Shown: positions 42,317 through 51,215 of the stretch, one piece after another | Layout: the number at the start of each line of letters is the position of its first letter | Position numbering within the stretch: the first letter of the stretch is position 1 | Assembly (NCBI GenBank): GCA_910577555.1 | Contig: CAJTLF010000001.1 | Coordinates: 186,001-250,000, forward strand | Direction of reading: 5' to 3' | DNA: 64,000 bases | DNA from: an uncultured Christensenella sp. | Lineage (GTDB): Bacteria; Bacillota; Clostridia; Christensenellales; Borkfalkiaceae | Notes under the pieces: model-generated | Databases searched by the model: none | What the model was told of the DNA's origin: nothing | The model's input: only the letters and a program-made list of their open reading frames with translations | Position numbers and translations under genes: made by a program

Positions 42317-43117
42317 ATGATTTATTTCGTGGCGACGCCTATCGGCAATTTAAAGGATATTACCCTGCGGGCGTTGGAGATTTTGCGGGGCGCGGATATT
42401 ATCTTCTGCGAGGACACCCGACACTCGGTAAAGCTTTTGAACGCGTACGATATTAAAAAGCCGTTGCAGGCGTGCCATAAGTTCAACGAGCGGGCGGCGG
42501 CGGAGAAGATTCTTGCGGCGGCAAGGGAAGGGAAGAGCGTTGCGGTCATTTCGGACGCGGGTATGCCCGTTATTTCAGACCCCGGGAATATCGTATGCTC
42601 GGTTTTGCGGGATGCGGGCGAGAAATTTACCGTTATACCCGGAGCGAACGCCGCGCTGTCGGCGTTGGTGCTTTCGGCAATGCCTGCGGACAGGTTTGCG
42701 TTTATCGGGTTTCTCCCCGATAAGGCGGGCGAGAAAAGGAAGCTGCTCGAAAGGTATGCAAATCTGGACATGACTACTATATTTCACGTAGCCCCGCAGG
42801 ACGTGGACCGCGATATATGCGCCGTTTACGAAGTATTCGGCGAGCGGCGGGCGTGCGCGGTAAGGGAGATTACTAAGCTGCACGAAGAGTGCGTGCCGTT
42901 TACGCTTTCAAAGGGGCTGGCGGGTGAAAAGCGCGGGGAGTACGTGCTTATTGTGGAAGGGGCGAAGCCTTACAACGCGCTGTGCGGGTTGAGCGCGGAA
43001 GAGCATTTGCGGCAATATATTGCGGGGGGAATGGACAAAAAGGACGCCGTAAAGCAGGTTGCGAAGGACCGCGGCGTGGCGAAATCGGAAATATATAAAA
43101 TAGCTTTAAAGCTTTAA
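42317..43117 (+). CDS. rsmI: 16S rRNA C1402 2'-O-methyltransferase RsmI
   Basis: 266 aa. The N-terminal VATPIGNLKDITLRA (about 5-19), CEDTRHS (about 31-37), and SDAGMPVISDPG (about 77-88) blocks are diagnostic of the tetrapyrrole-methylase-fold RsmI. It modifies C1402 in the ribosomal decoding centre. It closes the yaaO-to-rsmI cluster. Confidence 0.95.
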   Translation: MIYFVATPIGNLKDITLRALEILRGADIIFCEDTRHSVKLLNAYDIKKPLQACHKFNERAAAEKILAAAREGKSVAVISDAGMPVISDPGNIVCSVLRDAGEKFTVIPGANAALSALVLSAMPADRFAFIGFLPDKAGEKRKLLERYANLDMTTIFHVAPQDVDRDICAVYEVFGERRACAVREITKLHEECVPFTLSKGLAGEKRGEYVLIVEGAKPYNALCGLSAEEHLRQYIAGGMDKKDAVKQVAKDRGVAKSEIYKIALKL

Positions 43118-43121
43118 AAAA

Positions 43122-43151
43122 AGCGGCGCGGACTTTTAAGTCCGCGCCGCT
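43122..43151. terminator. Terminator between rsmI and TM2 gene
   Basis: A 14-bp stem (43122-43135 with 43138-43151). On the minus strand it is followed by seven T, so it ends the TM2 gene and probably also rsmI. Confidence 0.85.
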
Positions 43152-43164
43152 CTGTGCGTTAATA

Positions 43165-43503
43165 TTAAAGAATGCTCATAAGCTTGTTGAAGTTCTTTTC
43201 CTTAGCTTTCTTGTAGCAGAAGAAAATGTCTATAAGCGGCCAGATGCCGAAGGTAATCCAGCCCAAAAGCAATTTTGCTACGCCGAGACCTACGTCGCCG
43301 ATAACGAAACGGTCGACACCCAGTCCGCCAAGGAAGACGGAAAGCAATATAACGGTTACGGAATTATGTAACGGAGTGCAGAGTATTTCGTCGGCCACCG
43401 AATCGGGTGCTTCTGCAAGCTTGTTCTTTAAAAGAACTAACTTTTCCTGCGGCAGTTTGTCGCTGACCGCTGCTACAATTTGTCTTACGGTTTCTTCTCT
43501 CAT
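43165..43503 (-). CDS. TM2-domain membrane protein
   Basis: 112 aa. The N-terminal 45 residues are helical and soluble. The C-terminal TM2 domain has two helices with the conserved turn FLGGLGVDRFVIGDVGLG (about 57-74) and PLIDIFF (about 89-95). TM2 proteins are widespread small membrane proteins of unclear function. AAGGAG lies upstream. Confidence 0.85.
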   Translation of the reverse strand: MREETVRQIVAAVSDKLPQEKLVLLKNKLAEAPDSVADEILCTPLHNSVTVILLSVFLGGLGVDRFVIGDVGLGVAKLLLGWITFGIWPLIDIFFCYKKAKEKNFNKLMSIL

Positions 43504-43669
43504 AAATATTCTCCTTAGAATAATTAATACGAAACGATTGAATTTTATGACAAAATCGCTCGTTTTGTACCATTTTAAAACAAAGATTTGTAAAAGTCAA
43601 CCGAATTGTACTATTTGAAGTTTAGTAATTACACAAATTGTATAATAGTTTCAAAAACGAGTGTGCGGT

Positions 43670-44005
43670 ATGTTCAGGTTGAAAGAATTGAGATTGGAAT
43701 GCGGGTTGAAGCGGAGTAAGGTTGCGGCAGACCTTAAGATTAACGCGGGAACTATCGCGAATTACGAAAACGGGATAAGGCAGGCTCCGTACGACTATTT
43801 AATTAAGTTTGCCGATTATTACGGGGTGAGTCTCGATTATATTTTGGGGCGGGAAAATTACGAGACGCCCGTGCGGGCGGCGCAGACTCTGAGCGCGGCG
43901 GAGATGCAGCTTATCGCCGATTACAGAAAGTCGGGGCAGCTGGGAAAGAGCAGGATTGCCGAGTACGCGCAGTTGTGGGCGGAAAGAAGTCAGACGGGAA
44001 CGTAA
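43670..44005 (+). CDS. XRE-family transcriptional regulator
   Basis: 111 aa. The HTH at about 3-55 includes GLKRSKVAADLKINAGTI, and YENGIRQAPYD and YYGVSLDYILGRE complete the typical XRE fold. A short helical C-terminal part follows. The start at 43670 (ATG) is chosen over a GTG at 43661. A TATAAT at 43641-43646 is a possible -10. It is divergent from the TM2 gene, which it may regulate. Confidence 0.8.
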   Translation: MFRLKELRLECGLKRSKVAADLKINAGTIANYENGIRQAPYDYLIKFADYYGVSLDYILGRENYETPVRAAQTLSAAEMQLIADYRKSGQLGKSRIAEYAQLWAERSQTGT

Positions 44006-44010
44006 AAAAA

Positions 44011-44041
44011 GCGGGGGCGGTTTTTCGAAAGCCGCCCCCGC
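44011..44041. terminator. Terminator after XRE gene
   Basis: A 10-bp GC stem (44011-44020 with 44032-44041). Seven T follow on the minus strand and a weaker T-run on the plus strand. Confidence 0.7.
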
Positions 44042-44060
44042 GTAGTTTATTATTTAGAAC

Positions 44061-44262
44061 GATGGGATTCTTCGACTGCGCTATGCTGCGCTTAGAACGA
44101 CAAAGATAAACTGTTGCGCTCTGCTGGATTGCTTCGTCGCTACGCTCCTCGCAATGACGGAAAAGCGAGTGTGCAATGACGGAAAAGCGAGTGTGCAATG
44201 ACGGAAAAGTGAGTGCGCAATGACGGAAAAGCGAGTGCGCAACGACGGGGGTGGGGGGGGGA
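44061..44262. repeat. Interspersed repeat block with four 22-bp tandem units
   Basis: A degenerate copy (about 44065-44102) and a full inverted-orientation copy (44122-44160) are followed by four tandem 22-bp units (44161-44248, differing by a few C/T changes) that end in the ATGACGG edge of the repeat, and then a run of nine G (44253-44261). Confidence 0.8.
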
Positions 44263-44290
44263 TGACAAAAAATACTGCGCGCCGTAAATT

Positions 44291-45364
44291 TTAATAGAAT
44301 ACTTCTTCTATAACGCCGCCGCCGAGACAGTAAGTTTGGTCGTAAAATACTGCGTACTGTCCTTCGGTTACCGCGCGCTGCGGCTCGGCAAATTCGACCA
44401 AAGCCCCGTCGCCTTTCAGCGTTACCGTAACTTGCTGTTCGCCCTGTCTGTATCTGAATTTGGCGGTGAGATTTTGCGTTGGACGGGGGATATACCCTAT
44501 CCAATTCAAGCCCGATACGCGGCAGGCCTTGGAATACAGCGGGCTTTCGTCGCCGTGGGATACTATTAATACGTTGTTTTCAAGGTCTTTTTTTACAACG
44601 AACCAACGCCCGTCTTCTCCGCTTTTGCCGCCGAGGTCAAGTCCCCTGCGCTGACCTATCGTGTAGTACATAAGTCCCGCGTGTTCGCCTACCGTCTGCC
44701 CGTCGGGCGTGACTATTTTGCCGCTCTGTGCGGGAAGGTAGCCGCTTAAAAATTTGCGGAAGTTGCGTTCGCCTATAAAGCATATGCCCGTGGAGTCCTT
44801 CTTTTTCGCGGTGGCAAGACCGTTTTCAATCGCTATCCCGCGCACCCTTTCCTTGGGCAGGTCGGCGAGCGGGAAGAGTACGTTTTCAAGCTGGCTTTCG
44901 CGGACCTGATTTAAAAAATAGGTCTGGTCCTTGCCCGCGTCCGCGGCTTTTTTAAGGCGGGTTACGCCGTTGGCGCGGTCTATTCCGCAATAGTGTCCCG
45001 TGGCGACGAAGTCAGCGCCGAGCGCAAGGGCGTATTCGCGGAAGGGTCCGAATTTTATTTCGCGGTTGCAGAGCACGTCGGGGTTGGGCGTTCTGCCCGC
45101 CTTATACTCCGAAAGGAAGTGCGAAAATACCCTGTCCAGATATTGTTTTGCGAAGTTTACGCTGTAATAGGGGATATCCAACGCGCCGCACACGCGCCTT
45201 ACGTCGGCAAAGTCTGCGTCTGCACTGCACGCGCCGTCGGGGGAAGCTTCTTCCCAGTTCATCATATATAGCCCGATTACTTCGTAACCCTGTTGTTTTA
45301 AAAGGAGAGCGGCTACAGAAGAATCTACCCCGCCGCTCATTCCTATTACGACTCTCGCACCCAT
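44291..45364 (-). CDS. mnmA: tRNA-specific 2-thiouridylase MnmA
   Basis: 357 aa. The PP-loop GMSGGVDSS lies at about 8-16; GLYMMNWEE, the catalytic Cys in NPDVLCNREIKF and the second Cys in STGICFIGERNF are all present, and the C-terminal beta-barrel is complete. It thiolates U34 of tRNA-Lys, Glu and Gln. It stands alone on the minus strand; the usual partner cysteine desulfurase gene is not adjacent. Confidence 0.95.
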   Translation of the reverse strand: MGARVVIGMSGGVDSSVAALLLKQQGYEVIGLYMMNWEEASPDGACSADADFADVRRVCGALDIPYYSVNFAKQYLDRVFSHFLSEYKAGRTPNPDVLCNREIKFGPFREYALALGADFVATGHYCGIDRANGVTRLKKAADAGKDQTYFLNQVRESQLENVLFPLADLPKERVRGIAIENGLATAKKKDSTGICFIGERNFRKFLSGYLPAQSGKIVTPDGQTVGEHAGLMYYTIGQRRGLDLGGKSGEDGRWFVVKKDLENNVLIVSHGDESPLYSKACRVSGLNWIGYIPRPTQNLTAKFRYRQGEQQVTVTLKGDGALVEFAEPQRAVTEGQYAVFYDQTYCLGGGVIEEVFY

Positions 45365-45414
45365 TGCGTTGCTCCGAAAATTAATAAAATAATTATAACA
45401 CGCCCGTTTAATAT

Positions 45415-45442
45415 TTGCAATTAATTTGTTTTGTGGTATAAT
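45415..45442 (+). promoter_or_regulatory. tRNA-Arg promoter
   Basis: TTGCAA (45415-45420), 16 bp, TATAAT (45437-45442), 17 bp before the tRNA. Confidence 0.7.
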
Positions 45443-45459
45443 AGCAGGGTAAAAATATC

Positions 45460-45536
45460 GTACCCGTAGTGTAACCGGATAACATTACGGCCTCCGACGC
45501 CGTCGAGTTTGGGTTCGAGCCCCAACGGGTACACCA
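45460..45536 (+). tRNA. tRNA-Arg (CCG)
   Basis: 77-nt cloverleaf: acceptor GTACCCG paired with CGGGTAC, anticodon loop CTCCGAC (CCG), T-loop GTTCGAGCC, encoded CCA. Confidence 0.95.
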
Positions 45537-45540
45537 AAAG

Positions 45541-45585
45541 CTACAGGCGCATGCGAAAAAAGCGTGCGCCTGTAGTCGTGTTTTT
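45541..45585 (+). terminator. tRNA-Arg terminator
   Basis: A 14-bp stem with one G-T pair (45541-45554 with 45562-45575) is followed by TCGTGTTTTTTC. Confidence 0.85.
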
Positions 45586-45632
45586 TCGGTGGGGATTTAA
45601 GTTTAAAAAATTATCGGGTTATGATTTCCATA

Positions 45633-45661
45633 TTGACAATAGTAAAATTATGGCGTAAAAT
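45633..45661 (+). promoter_or_regulatory. LRR lipoprotein promoter
   Basis: TTGACA (45633-45638), 17 bp, TAAAAT (45656-45661). It lies 94 bp before the gene. Confidence 0.7.
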
Positions 45662-45755
45662 TTAAGTAAAGATTAAAATCGTTTATTGCGGTATTACTTG
45701 CGGCGGGCTTGCTTATGAAATGCAAAATATATAGAAGCCGTTGAAGGGGAATTTA

Positions 45756-48380
45756 ATGGTTAAAAAATTTTTAATGGCAAGTTTGTTGCTTGTATGCGCC
45801 GTTCTTTGTGTTCTGGCGGTTGCTTGCGGAACGGATAAGCCCGACGACGGGACCGGGGATAATACGAACGGCGGGCAAAATCCGCCCGCAGGGCATACCC
45901 ACGAATACGGCGATTGGGTATCGAAGGGGGAAACTATGCACGGGCGTTTCTGTTCGTGCGGTTTCGAGCAGACTGAGTACCATAACTGGAGTCAAGGCAT
46001 TATAACGAAAATTCCGACTTGTAAAGAAAAGGGTGAAATGACGTTTATTTGCGTTTTTTGCGAAGAGACGAGAATAACGGAAATAAAAGAATTTGCCGAA
46101 CATATTTGGGGTTACGTTGAAGTTACCAAAGAGCCGACCTGCAAAGAAAACGGAATAAAAACATACACCTGTGTTACTTGTAATGACACTAAGACCGAAA
46201 TTATTGACAAACTAACCGCGCACAGATGGGATGACGGTGAGATTACCAAAGAGCCGACCTGCAAAGAGAACGGAATAAAAACATACACCTGTGCTACCTG
46301 TAATGACACTAAGACCGAAATTATTGACAAACTAACCGCGCACAGATGGGATGACGGTGAGATTACCAAAGAGCCGACTTGTAAAGAGAACGGAATAAAA
46401 ACATACACCTGTGTTACTTGTAAAGATACTAAAACGGAAATTATTGACAAACTAACCGTACACAATTGGGATGACGGTGAGATTACCAAAGAGCCGACCT
46501 GTAAAGAGAACGGAATAAAAACATACACCTGTGCTACCTGTAAAGATACTAAAACGGAAATTATTGACAAACTAACCGTACACAGTTGGGATGACGGTGA
46601 GATTACCAAAGAGCCGACTTGCAAAGAAAACGGAATAAAAACATACACCTGTGCTACCTGTAAAGATACTAAAACTGAAATTATTGACAAGCTTACAACT
46701 CATAACTTTAAAGACGAGTGGACTGTGACGGATTCAGTGCATTGTCACGAGTGCGTTTTGTGTCAGGAGCGAAAGGATATTGCCGCACATAATTTTTACG
46801 GAAACGAATGCTCGGTTTGCAGGTTTGTTAAAGGTTCGCAAGGGATTATCTACGTTTTAAACGACGACGGGAAGTCTTACTTCGTGCACTCTTTGGGAAC
46901 GACGACGCAAAAAAGTATAGTTATAGCTTCGGTTTACAATGAGCTGCCCGTTACGAGAATAAAAGACAATGCGTTCAACGGCAGTGATATTACGGCCGTT
47001 TTTATACCTGACAGCGTAACGGAAATCGGTAGATATGCGTTTGCCGGTTGCGAAAATCTCGTTACGGCGAATATACCTGCCGGAGTAACCGAATTAAGTA
47101 GTGGCGTATTCAGCAATTGTCGTTCGTTGACGAATATAACTTTGCCCGACGGGGTAAGGGTGATAGGCGAGAGTGCTTTTGAATATTGCGGGTTTACCGA
47201 AATCAACTTCCTTAACAAGGTAAACGATATAGGAGAACGCGCGTTCGCCGGTTGCGAAAAGTTAGTTACGGTGAATATACCTGACAGTGTAACGGAAATC
47301 GGTAGATATGCGTTTGCCGGTTGCGAAAATCTCGTTACGGCGAATATACCTGCCGGAGTAACCGGATTAAGCAGTGGCGTATTCAGCAATTGTCGTTCGT
47401 TGACGGATATAAATTTGCCCGACGGGTTGGAATCGATTGGCGAGAGTGCGTTCGCAAGCTGTGAGTATTTGTTGAGCCTGACTATTCCCAAAACCGTAAC
47501 TTTCGTCGGAAGAGAAGCGTTTTCAGATTGCAAGAGAATTACCGTTTACTGCGAAGCCGCGTCGAAGCCGAGCGGGTGGGACGAGAATTGGAATTGTCTC
47601 GAACAAGTCGACTTTACCGTTCCCGTCGTGTGGGATTGCGTAAACAACGACGCTGACGAGAACGGATATTTTTACGGCGTTATCGGTAACTTTAAATACG
47701 GGTTTAAAGACGGAACGGCCAAAGTAGTAAAGTATATTTCAAACGGCGACGGTGGCGTGGTAATTCCTCGCACTTTGACCTTTAAAGGCGAAAATTATAC
47801 GGTAACTGAAATAGGTCGCACCGCGTTTATTCGCGGTAATTTTGCGAGCATCGTATTGCCCGACACGGTAACCGTTATAGGCGATTACGCCTTCCTTTCG
47901 TGTAAAAAAATAACCGAGCTGAACTTGCCCGACGGGGTGACGCATATGGGGGAAGGCGCGCTTGGCGATTGCGTTAAGTTGACTACTATTACCGTTCCCG
48001 ACGGAGTGACGGAAATAAGCGACGGACTGTTTGAGGGTTGCAGTGAGCTGCGCACGGTAATTTTGCCCGACGAAATTGTTTCGGTAGGAAAGGACGCGTT
48101 TGCGTATTGTTATGCTATTACCGAGATAACGTTCGGCGACGGGTTGCAATCTATCGGTGAAGGTGCGTTTGGCGAATGTACGAGACTTGCAAGGATAACT
48201 TTGCCGTCGAGCCTGAAAACGATTGGCAGGTTTGCTTTTACCCGCGCGAACAAGCTGACCGAAATAATTTTTCTCGGGACGGTTGGGCAATGGAATGAAA
48301 TCGTGACGGAAGAGAATTGGAACTACGAGTCCGGAAACTATACCGTTAAATGTATGGACGGAACGGTGGGTAAGGCGTAG
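45756..48380 (+). CDS. Repeat-rich lipoprotein with BspA-type leucine-rich repeats
   Basis: 874 aa. The lipobox LAVAC puts the lipidated Cys at 24. A Cys/His-rich region follows with five tandem 40-aa repeats (residues about 123-322), each with PTCKENGIKTYTC, a second CxxC-like Cys and a His-Trp-type end, possibly metal-binding. Residues about 390-620 and 690-850 are LRR_5 (BspA-like) repeats of the form IPDSVTEIGRYAFAGC. Surface LRR proteins of this type act in adhesion. AAGGGGA lies upstream of the ATG at 45756. Two LRR segments are near-identical at DNA level (about 47008-47154 and 47282-47424), showing recent duplication. Confidence 0.88.
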   Translation: MVKKFLMASLLLVCAVLCVLAVACGTDKPDDGTGDNTNGGQNPPAGHTHEYGDWVSKGETMHGRFCSCGFEQTEYHNWSQGIITKIPTCKEKGEMTFICVFCEETRITEIKEFAEHIWGYVEVTKEPTCKENGIKTYTCVTCNDTKTEIIDKLTAHRWDDGEITKEPTCKENGIKTYTCATCNDTKTEIIDKLTAHRWDDGEITKEPTCKENGIKTYTCVTCKDTKTEIIDKLTVHNWDDGEITKEPTCKENGIKTYTCATCKDTKTEIIDKLTVHSWDDGEITKEPTCKENGIKTYTCATCKDTKTEIIDKLTTHNFKDEWTVTDSVHCHECVLCQERKDIAAHNFYGNECSVCRFVKGSQGIIYVLNDDGKSYFVHSLGTTTQKSIVIASVYNELPVTRIKDNAFNGSDITAVFIPDSVTEIGRYAFAGCENLVTANIPAGVTELSSGVFSNCRSLTNITLPDGVRVIGESAFEYCGFTEINFLNKVNDIGERAFAGCEKLVTVNIPDSVTEIGRYAFAGCENLVTANIPAGVTGLSSGVFSNCRSLTDINLPDGLESIGESAFASCEYLLSLTIPKTVTFVGREAFSDCKRITVYCEAASKPSGWDENWNCLEQVDFTVPVVWDCVNNDADENGYFYGVIGNFKYGFKDGTAKVVKYISNGDGGVVIPRTLTFKGENYTVTEIGRTAFIRGNFASIVLPDTVTVIGDYAFLSCKKITELNLPDGVTHMGEGALGDCVKLTTITVPDGVTEISDGLFEGCSELRTVILPDEIVSVGKDAFAYCYAITEITFGDGLQSIGEGAFGECTRLARITLPSSLKTIGRFAFTRANKLTEIIFLGTVGQWNEIVTEENWNYESGNYTVKCMDGTVGKA
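46123..46722 (+). repeat. Five tandem 120-bp coding repeats
   Basis: Units begin at 46123, 46243, 46363, 46483 and 46603. They are nearly identical and in frame (40 codons each), differing by a few substitutions. Such arrays change copy number by slippage or recombination. Confidence 0.95.
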
Positions 48381-48409
48381 ACGGTGATATAATCTGAATA
48401 AAACGTTGA

Positions 48410-48445
48410 ACGGTACCCGCGCGGTTGCGCGGGTACCGTTTCGTT
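48410..48445 (+). terminator. LRR lipoprotein terminator
   Basis: A 13-bp perfect stem (48410-48422 with 48427-48439), GGTT loop, short T-rich end. Confidence 0.8.
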
Positions 48446-48490
48446 CGGTACGGGTGGGTGGGATTGGTAATTTGCGGTTAAAAGTTAGCG

Positions 48491-48519
48491 TTGACAAATC
48501 GTCGGGGGTATGGTAGACT
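48491..48519 (+). promoter_or_regulatory. Promoter of first LytTR regulator
   Basis: TTGACA (48491-48496), 17 bp, TAGACT (48514-48519). The same TTGACA-17 arrangement precedes the second LytTR operon at 61124. Confidence 0.65.
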
Positions 48520-48547
48520 TTAAACAGAAATTTGAAGCGGGGTATTT

Positions 48548-49279
48548 ATGACGAATATAGCAATAGTCGAAGACGACGTTAAAACGCAGGAGCTTCTCAA
48601 ATCGTATTTAGCCGATTTTACCGCGAAGAGCGGGGAAGAATTCCGCGTACACTGTTTTGAAAATCCCGTTAATTTTCTTACCGATTACAGGGCGAATTAC
48701 GATATAGTATTAATGGATATAGAGCTTCCGCATATGAACGGAATGGAAGTTTCGCATAAACTGCGCGAAATGGATAAGTCGGTGACGCTGATTTTCGTCA
48801 CGAATATGGCCCAGTTTGCGGTTGAAGGCTACGCCGTGGACGCGTTCGACTATATCGTTAAGCCCGTTTCGTGCGACGATTTCGCTTTAAAGCTCGACCG
48901 CGCGCTTAAACGGATAAGGCGGGCGAGCGACGTGAAGTTGAAAATAGCCGTAAACTATTCGATAAAGCTCATTCTTTCGTCGCAATTGAAATACGTGGAG
49001 GTTATCGGGCATAAGCTTATATACCACACCGTGTCGGACGGTAATCTTACGACTACGGGTACTTTAAAGGAAGTCGAAGAAAAGCTTGCGGGGAAGGGTT
49101 TTGCCAAATGCAACAACTGTTACCTTGTAAATCTCCGGTTTGTGACGGGTATCGAAAAGCAGACGGTGACCGTCGGCGACGAAGAGTTGCAGATAAGCTA
49201 CCCCAAAAGGAAGGACTTTATGCGCGCCCTTAACGACCATCTCGGCAGCGGGTCGGGTGGGGGGGGGCGACTTAAATGA
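48548..49279 (+). CDS. LytTR response regulator (AgrA/LytR type), copy 1
   Basis: 243 aa. A receiver domain at 1-125 has Asp9/Asp10, phosphoacceptor Asp57 in VLMDIEL, TNMAQ (about 84-88) and Lys in DYIVKPV. A LytTR DNA-binding domain follows (about 135-235; YVEVIGHKLIYHT, FAKCNNCYLVNLRFV). A run of nine G (49259-49267) encodes the Gly-rich C-terminus. The stop overlaps the start of a kinase gene that is truncated, so this regulator may lack its sensor. It is closely related to copy 2 at 61172. Confidence 0.92.
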   Translation: MTNIAIVEDDVKTQELLKSYLADFTAKSGEEFRVHCFENPVNFLTDYRANYDIVLMDIELPHMNGMEVSHKLREMDKSVTLIFVTNMAQFAVEGYAVDAFDYIVKPVSCDDFALKLDRALKRIRRASDVKLKIAVNYSIKLILSSQLKYVEVIGHKLIYHTVSDGNLTTTGTLKEVEEKLAGKGFAKCNNCYLVNLRFVTGIEKQTVTVGDEELQISYPKRKDFMRALNDHLGSGSGGGGRLK

Positions 49280-49479
49280 CCCAGCTGGAGTTTTACAAGT
49301 CTTTTCAGTTCGTTGCCGAGCTGATTATCGCCGAAGCGTTGTTCTGTCTGCGGCTTAACGGGCGGTCCAAATATTTTATAAGACTGCCGTTTGCGTTGGC
49401 GGGAGTGGTGCTGTTTTCTTTCCTTTTTCCCATAATTACGACCAACGCGTTCTACATTTCGTTCACGCGCACTCTATAG
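49276..49479 (+). pseudogene. Truncated N-terminus of sensor histidine kinase
   Basis: 67 codons with two to three hydrophobic segments (about 10-25, 34-52) resembling the first 60 residues of the intact kinase at 61879 (compare FLFPIITTNAFYIS with YFFPSPKDLIYNP). The frame stops after FTRTL. Sequence from about 49470 belongs to a GH3 gene in another frame. The kinase lost the rest of its sensor and its whole catalytic part. Confidence 0.75.
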
Positions 49480-49511
49480 ACGGAAACGACGAACCCGTTA
49501 AAATCAACTAT

Positions 49512-50789
49512 ATGACGAGAGCGGATTTCGAGAATACTTTCCCCTATCAGAAAGCCGAAAACAGACTTGCGGGTGCGGTAAAAACCGATACCCTTTACGT
49601 GAACGTAAATCCCGTGAACGACGCGTCGGACGAAGCCCCCGCATTCGGGCGGGCGAGCGACCTTACTCTTAAAGACGTGATAGGGCTCGATTACGACGAG
49701 AATGAGGATAAGTGGAACGAGCTTACGAGTAAGCTTACGCTTAACGAATGCGCGAATCTCGTAGTTATAGGCGGCTTCGGTACTATAGAAGTAAGCAAGA
49801 TTGGTATGCCCAGAACGGTAGCCAGCGACGGCCCTGCGGGATTCAACAATACCGTTACGGGCGACGGCAACCTTAAAGCCGTTTGCTATCCCAGCGCGAC
49901 GATAATCGGCTCGACCTGGGACTGGTATATGGGTTATCAGGTGGGCAGAGCGATAGGTATCGAAGGTAAGGCACTAGGCATAAGCGGCTGGTACGGTCCC
50001 GGCGCGAACCTGCACCGCAGCGTTATGGGCGGCAGAAACTTCGAGTATTACTCCGAAGACGCAAGACTTTCGGGTATAATCTGCGCTTACGAAGTGTACG
50101 GCGCGAAAGAGCAGGGACTTACTTCTTACGTAAAGCATATTGCCGTGAACGACAGCGATTCGGGCCGTAACGGCGCGTATAAGTGGCTTACCGAACAGAA
50201 TTTGAGAGAAAACTATCTGTTGCCTTTCGAGCTTATAGTAAAGGTGGGCAAGGGTAACGGAATGATGAGTTCGGTTGACAGAATAGGCTCAACCAGAGCT
50301 GCGTCAAGCTACGCGTTGCTTACCGCCGTTCTCCGCGACGAGTGGGGCTTCCGCGGCACGGTAATTACCGACTATTATCAGAATTCTCATCAGTCCGCCC
50401 CCGGAATATGGGCACCCAGCCAAGCCGGCGATACTGTACACGACGTGGACGAGTGCGTCCGCGCGGGCAACGATATGCTCTTGTGGACGGACGGAAATAT
50501 TAATTTCTTTAACGATGCGGACAGCAATACCGCGAAGAAGGCTATACACCAATCCGCTAAAAACATTATTTATACTTACGCCGACACCGTGCATTTTGCC
50601 GAGACGGCGCAGGGACTTGATAAGGGTTCGATGATTGGCGAAAGCGTTGAAGTGTTTGCTTGGTGGATACCCGTTCTCGTGGTCGCGGACGTGGTTGTTG
50701 CCGGGCTGCTGGTAACGTGGGGATTACTGCTCTTCAAAAAGAAGAAAGTGCGTGAAGAAATTTCCGACGACGATTCCGCAGCCGATTAA
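49512..50789 (+). pseudogene. 5'-truncated GH3 glycoside hydrolase (beta-glucosidase-like)
   Basis: 425 codons. The GH3 frame is open from at least 49473 (DGNDEPVKINYMTRADF), but the start of the gene is missing. It has the swapped domain order: the tail of the alpha/beta sandwich domain, then the TIM-barrel with SDGPAG, GPGANLHRSVMGGRNFEYYSED (in segments), KHIAVND, and the nucleophile Asp in VITDYY. A C-terminal membrane helix (about 390-412) and a basic anchor follow. Without the first half it is unlikely to be functional, although a product from ATG 49512 is possible. Context suggests deletion between kinase and GH3 genes. Confidence 0.75.
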
Positions 50790-51215
50790 ACCGTAATTAT
50801 ATTTAAACTTTAAATTATATTTCGTGAGAATTCCCGCCCGCGCTATTGCGCGGGCGGGAATTTTTTACGAGAAAATACCGTTCGTCGGGAGAGTAACGCC
50901 GTTGAACGGTGGGCTGAATGACAGGGAGTGATTGCGCAATGTTTTTCCGGATTGCTTCGTCGCTACGCTCCTCGCAATGACGGGAAAGGAAAGGCTCGCA
51001 ATGACGGGTGTGGTTGTGCGGAATGATGCTGTTACACGGTGGATTCTTCACTTCGTTCAGAATGACAAGGGTGCGGTTTCGCGGTCGGACGACAAAACGG
51101 GACTTTTTTCTCTTTTTATTTCTGTCCGTGTTGTCGGGCGGGCGTTGACTATCCGCGTGAAAAGGTATATCATATAATAGTTAACGTTATACGAAAACGA
51201 ACGGAGAATGTGAAA
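50790..51215. other. Intergenic region with repeats upstream of lipoprotein
   Basis: About 425 bp without a gene. It contains a terminator (50829-50866), a full minus-orientation repeat (50947-50983), a GAATGATG-type fragment and a GTTCAGAATGAC-type repeat (51040-51068). A TTGACT at 51145 and TATAAT at 51173 are too far apart (22 bp) for a confident promoter. Confidence 0.7.
50829..50867 (+). terminator. Terminator after GH3 remnant
   Basis: A 14-bp stem (50829-50842 with 50849-50862) ends in a run of T. Confidence 0.88.

Noticed and set aside
44161..44248. CRISPR-like 22-bp repeats
   Set aside because: Units are directly contiguous with no spacers, and no cas genes are in the window.
46112..46690. 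Long minus-strand frame made of repeated SLQV...VFIPFSLQVGSLV units
   Set aside because: It is the antisense shadow of the five 120-bp repeats in the LRR lipoprotein. The plus frame has a lipobox, a ribosome-binding site and family domains.
46123..46722. CRISPR array
   Set aside because: Repeats are 120 bp, contiguous, without unique spacers, and in frame within a gene.
49512..50789. Complete GH3 enzyme
   Set aside because: The frame remains open upstream into kinase sequence, and the first half of the swapped-domain GH3 architecture is missing, so an intact gene is unlikely.
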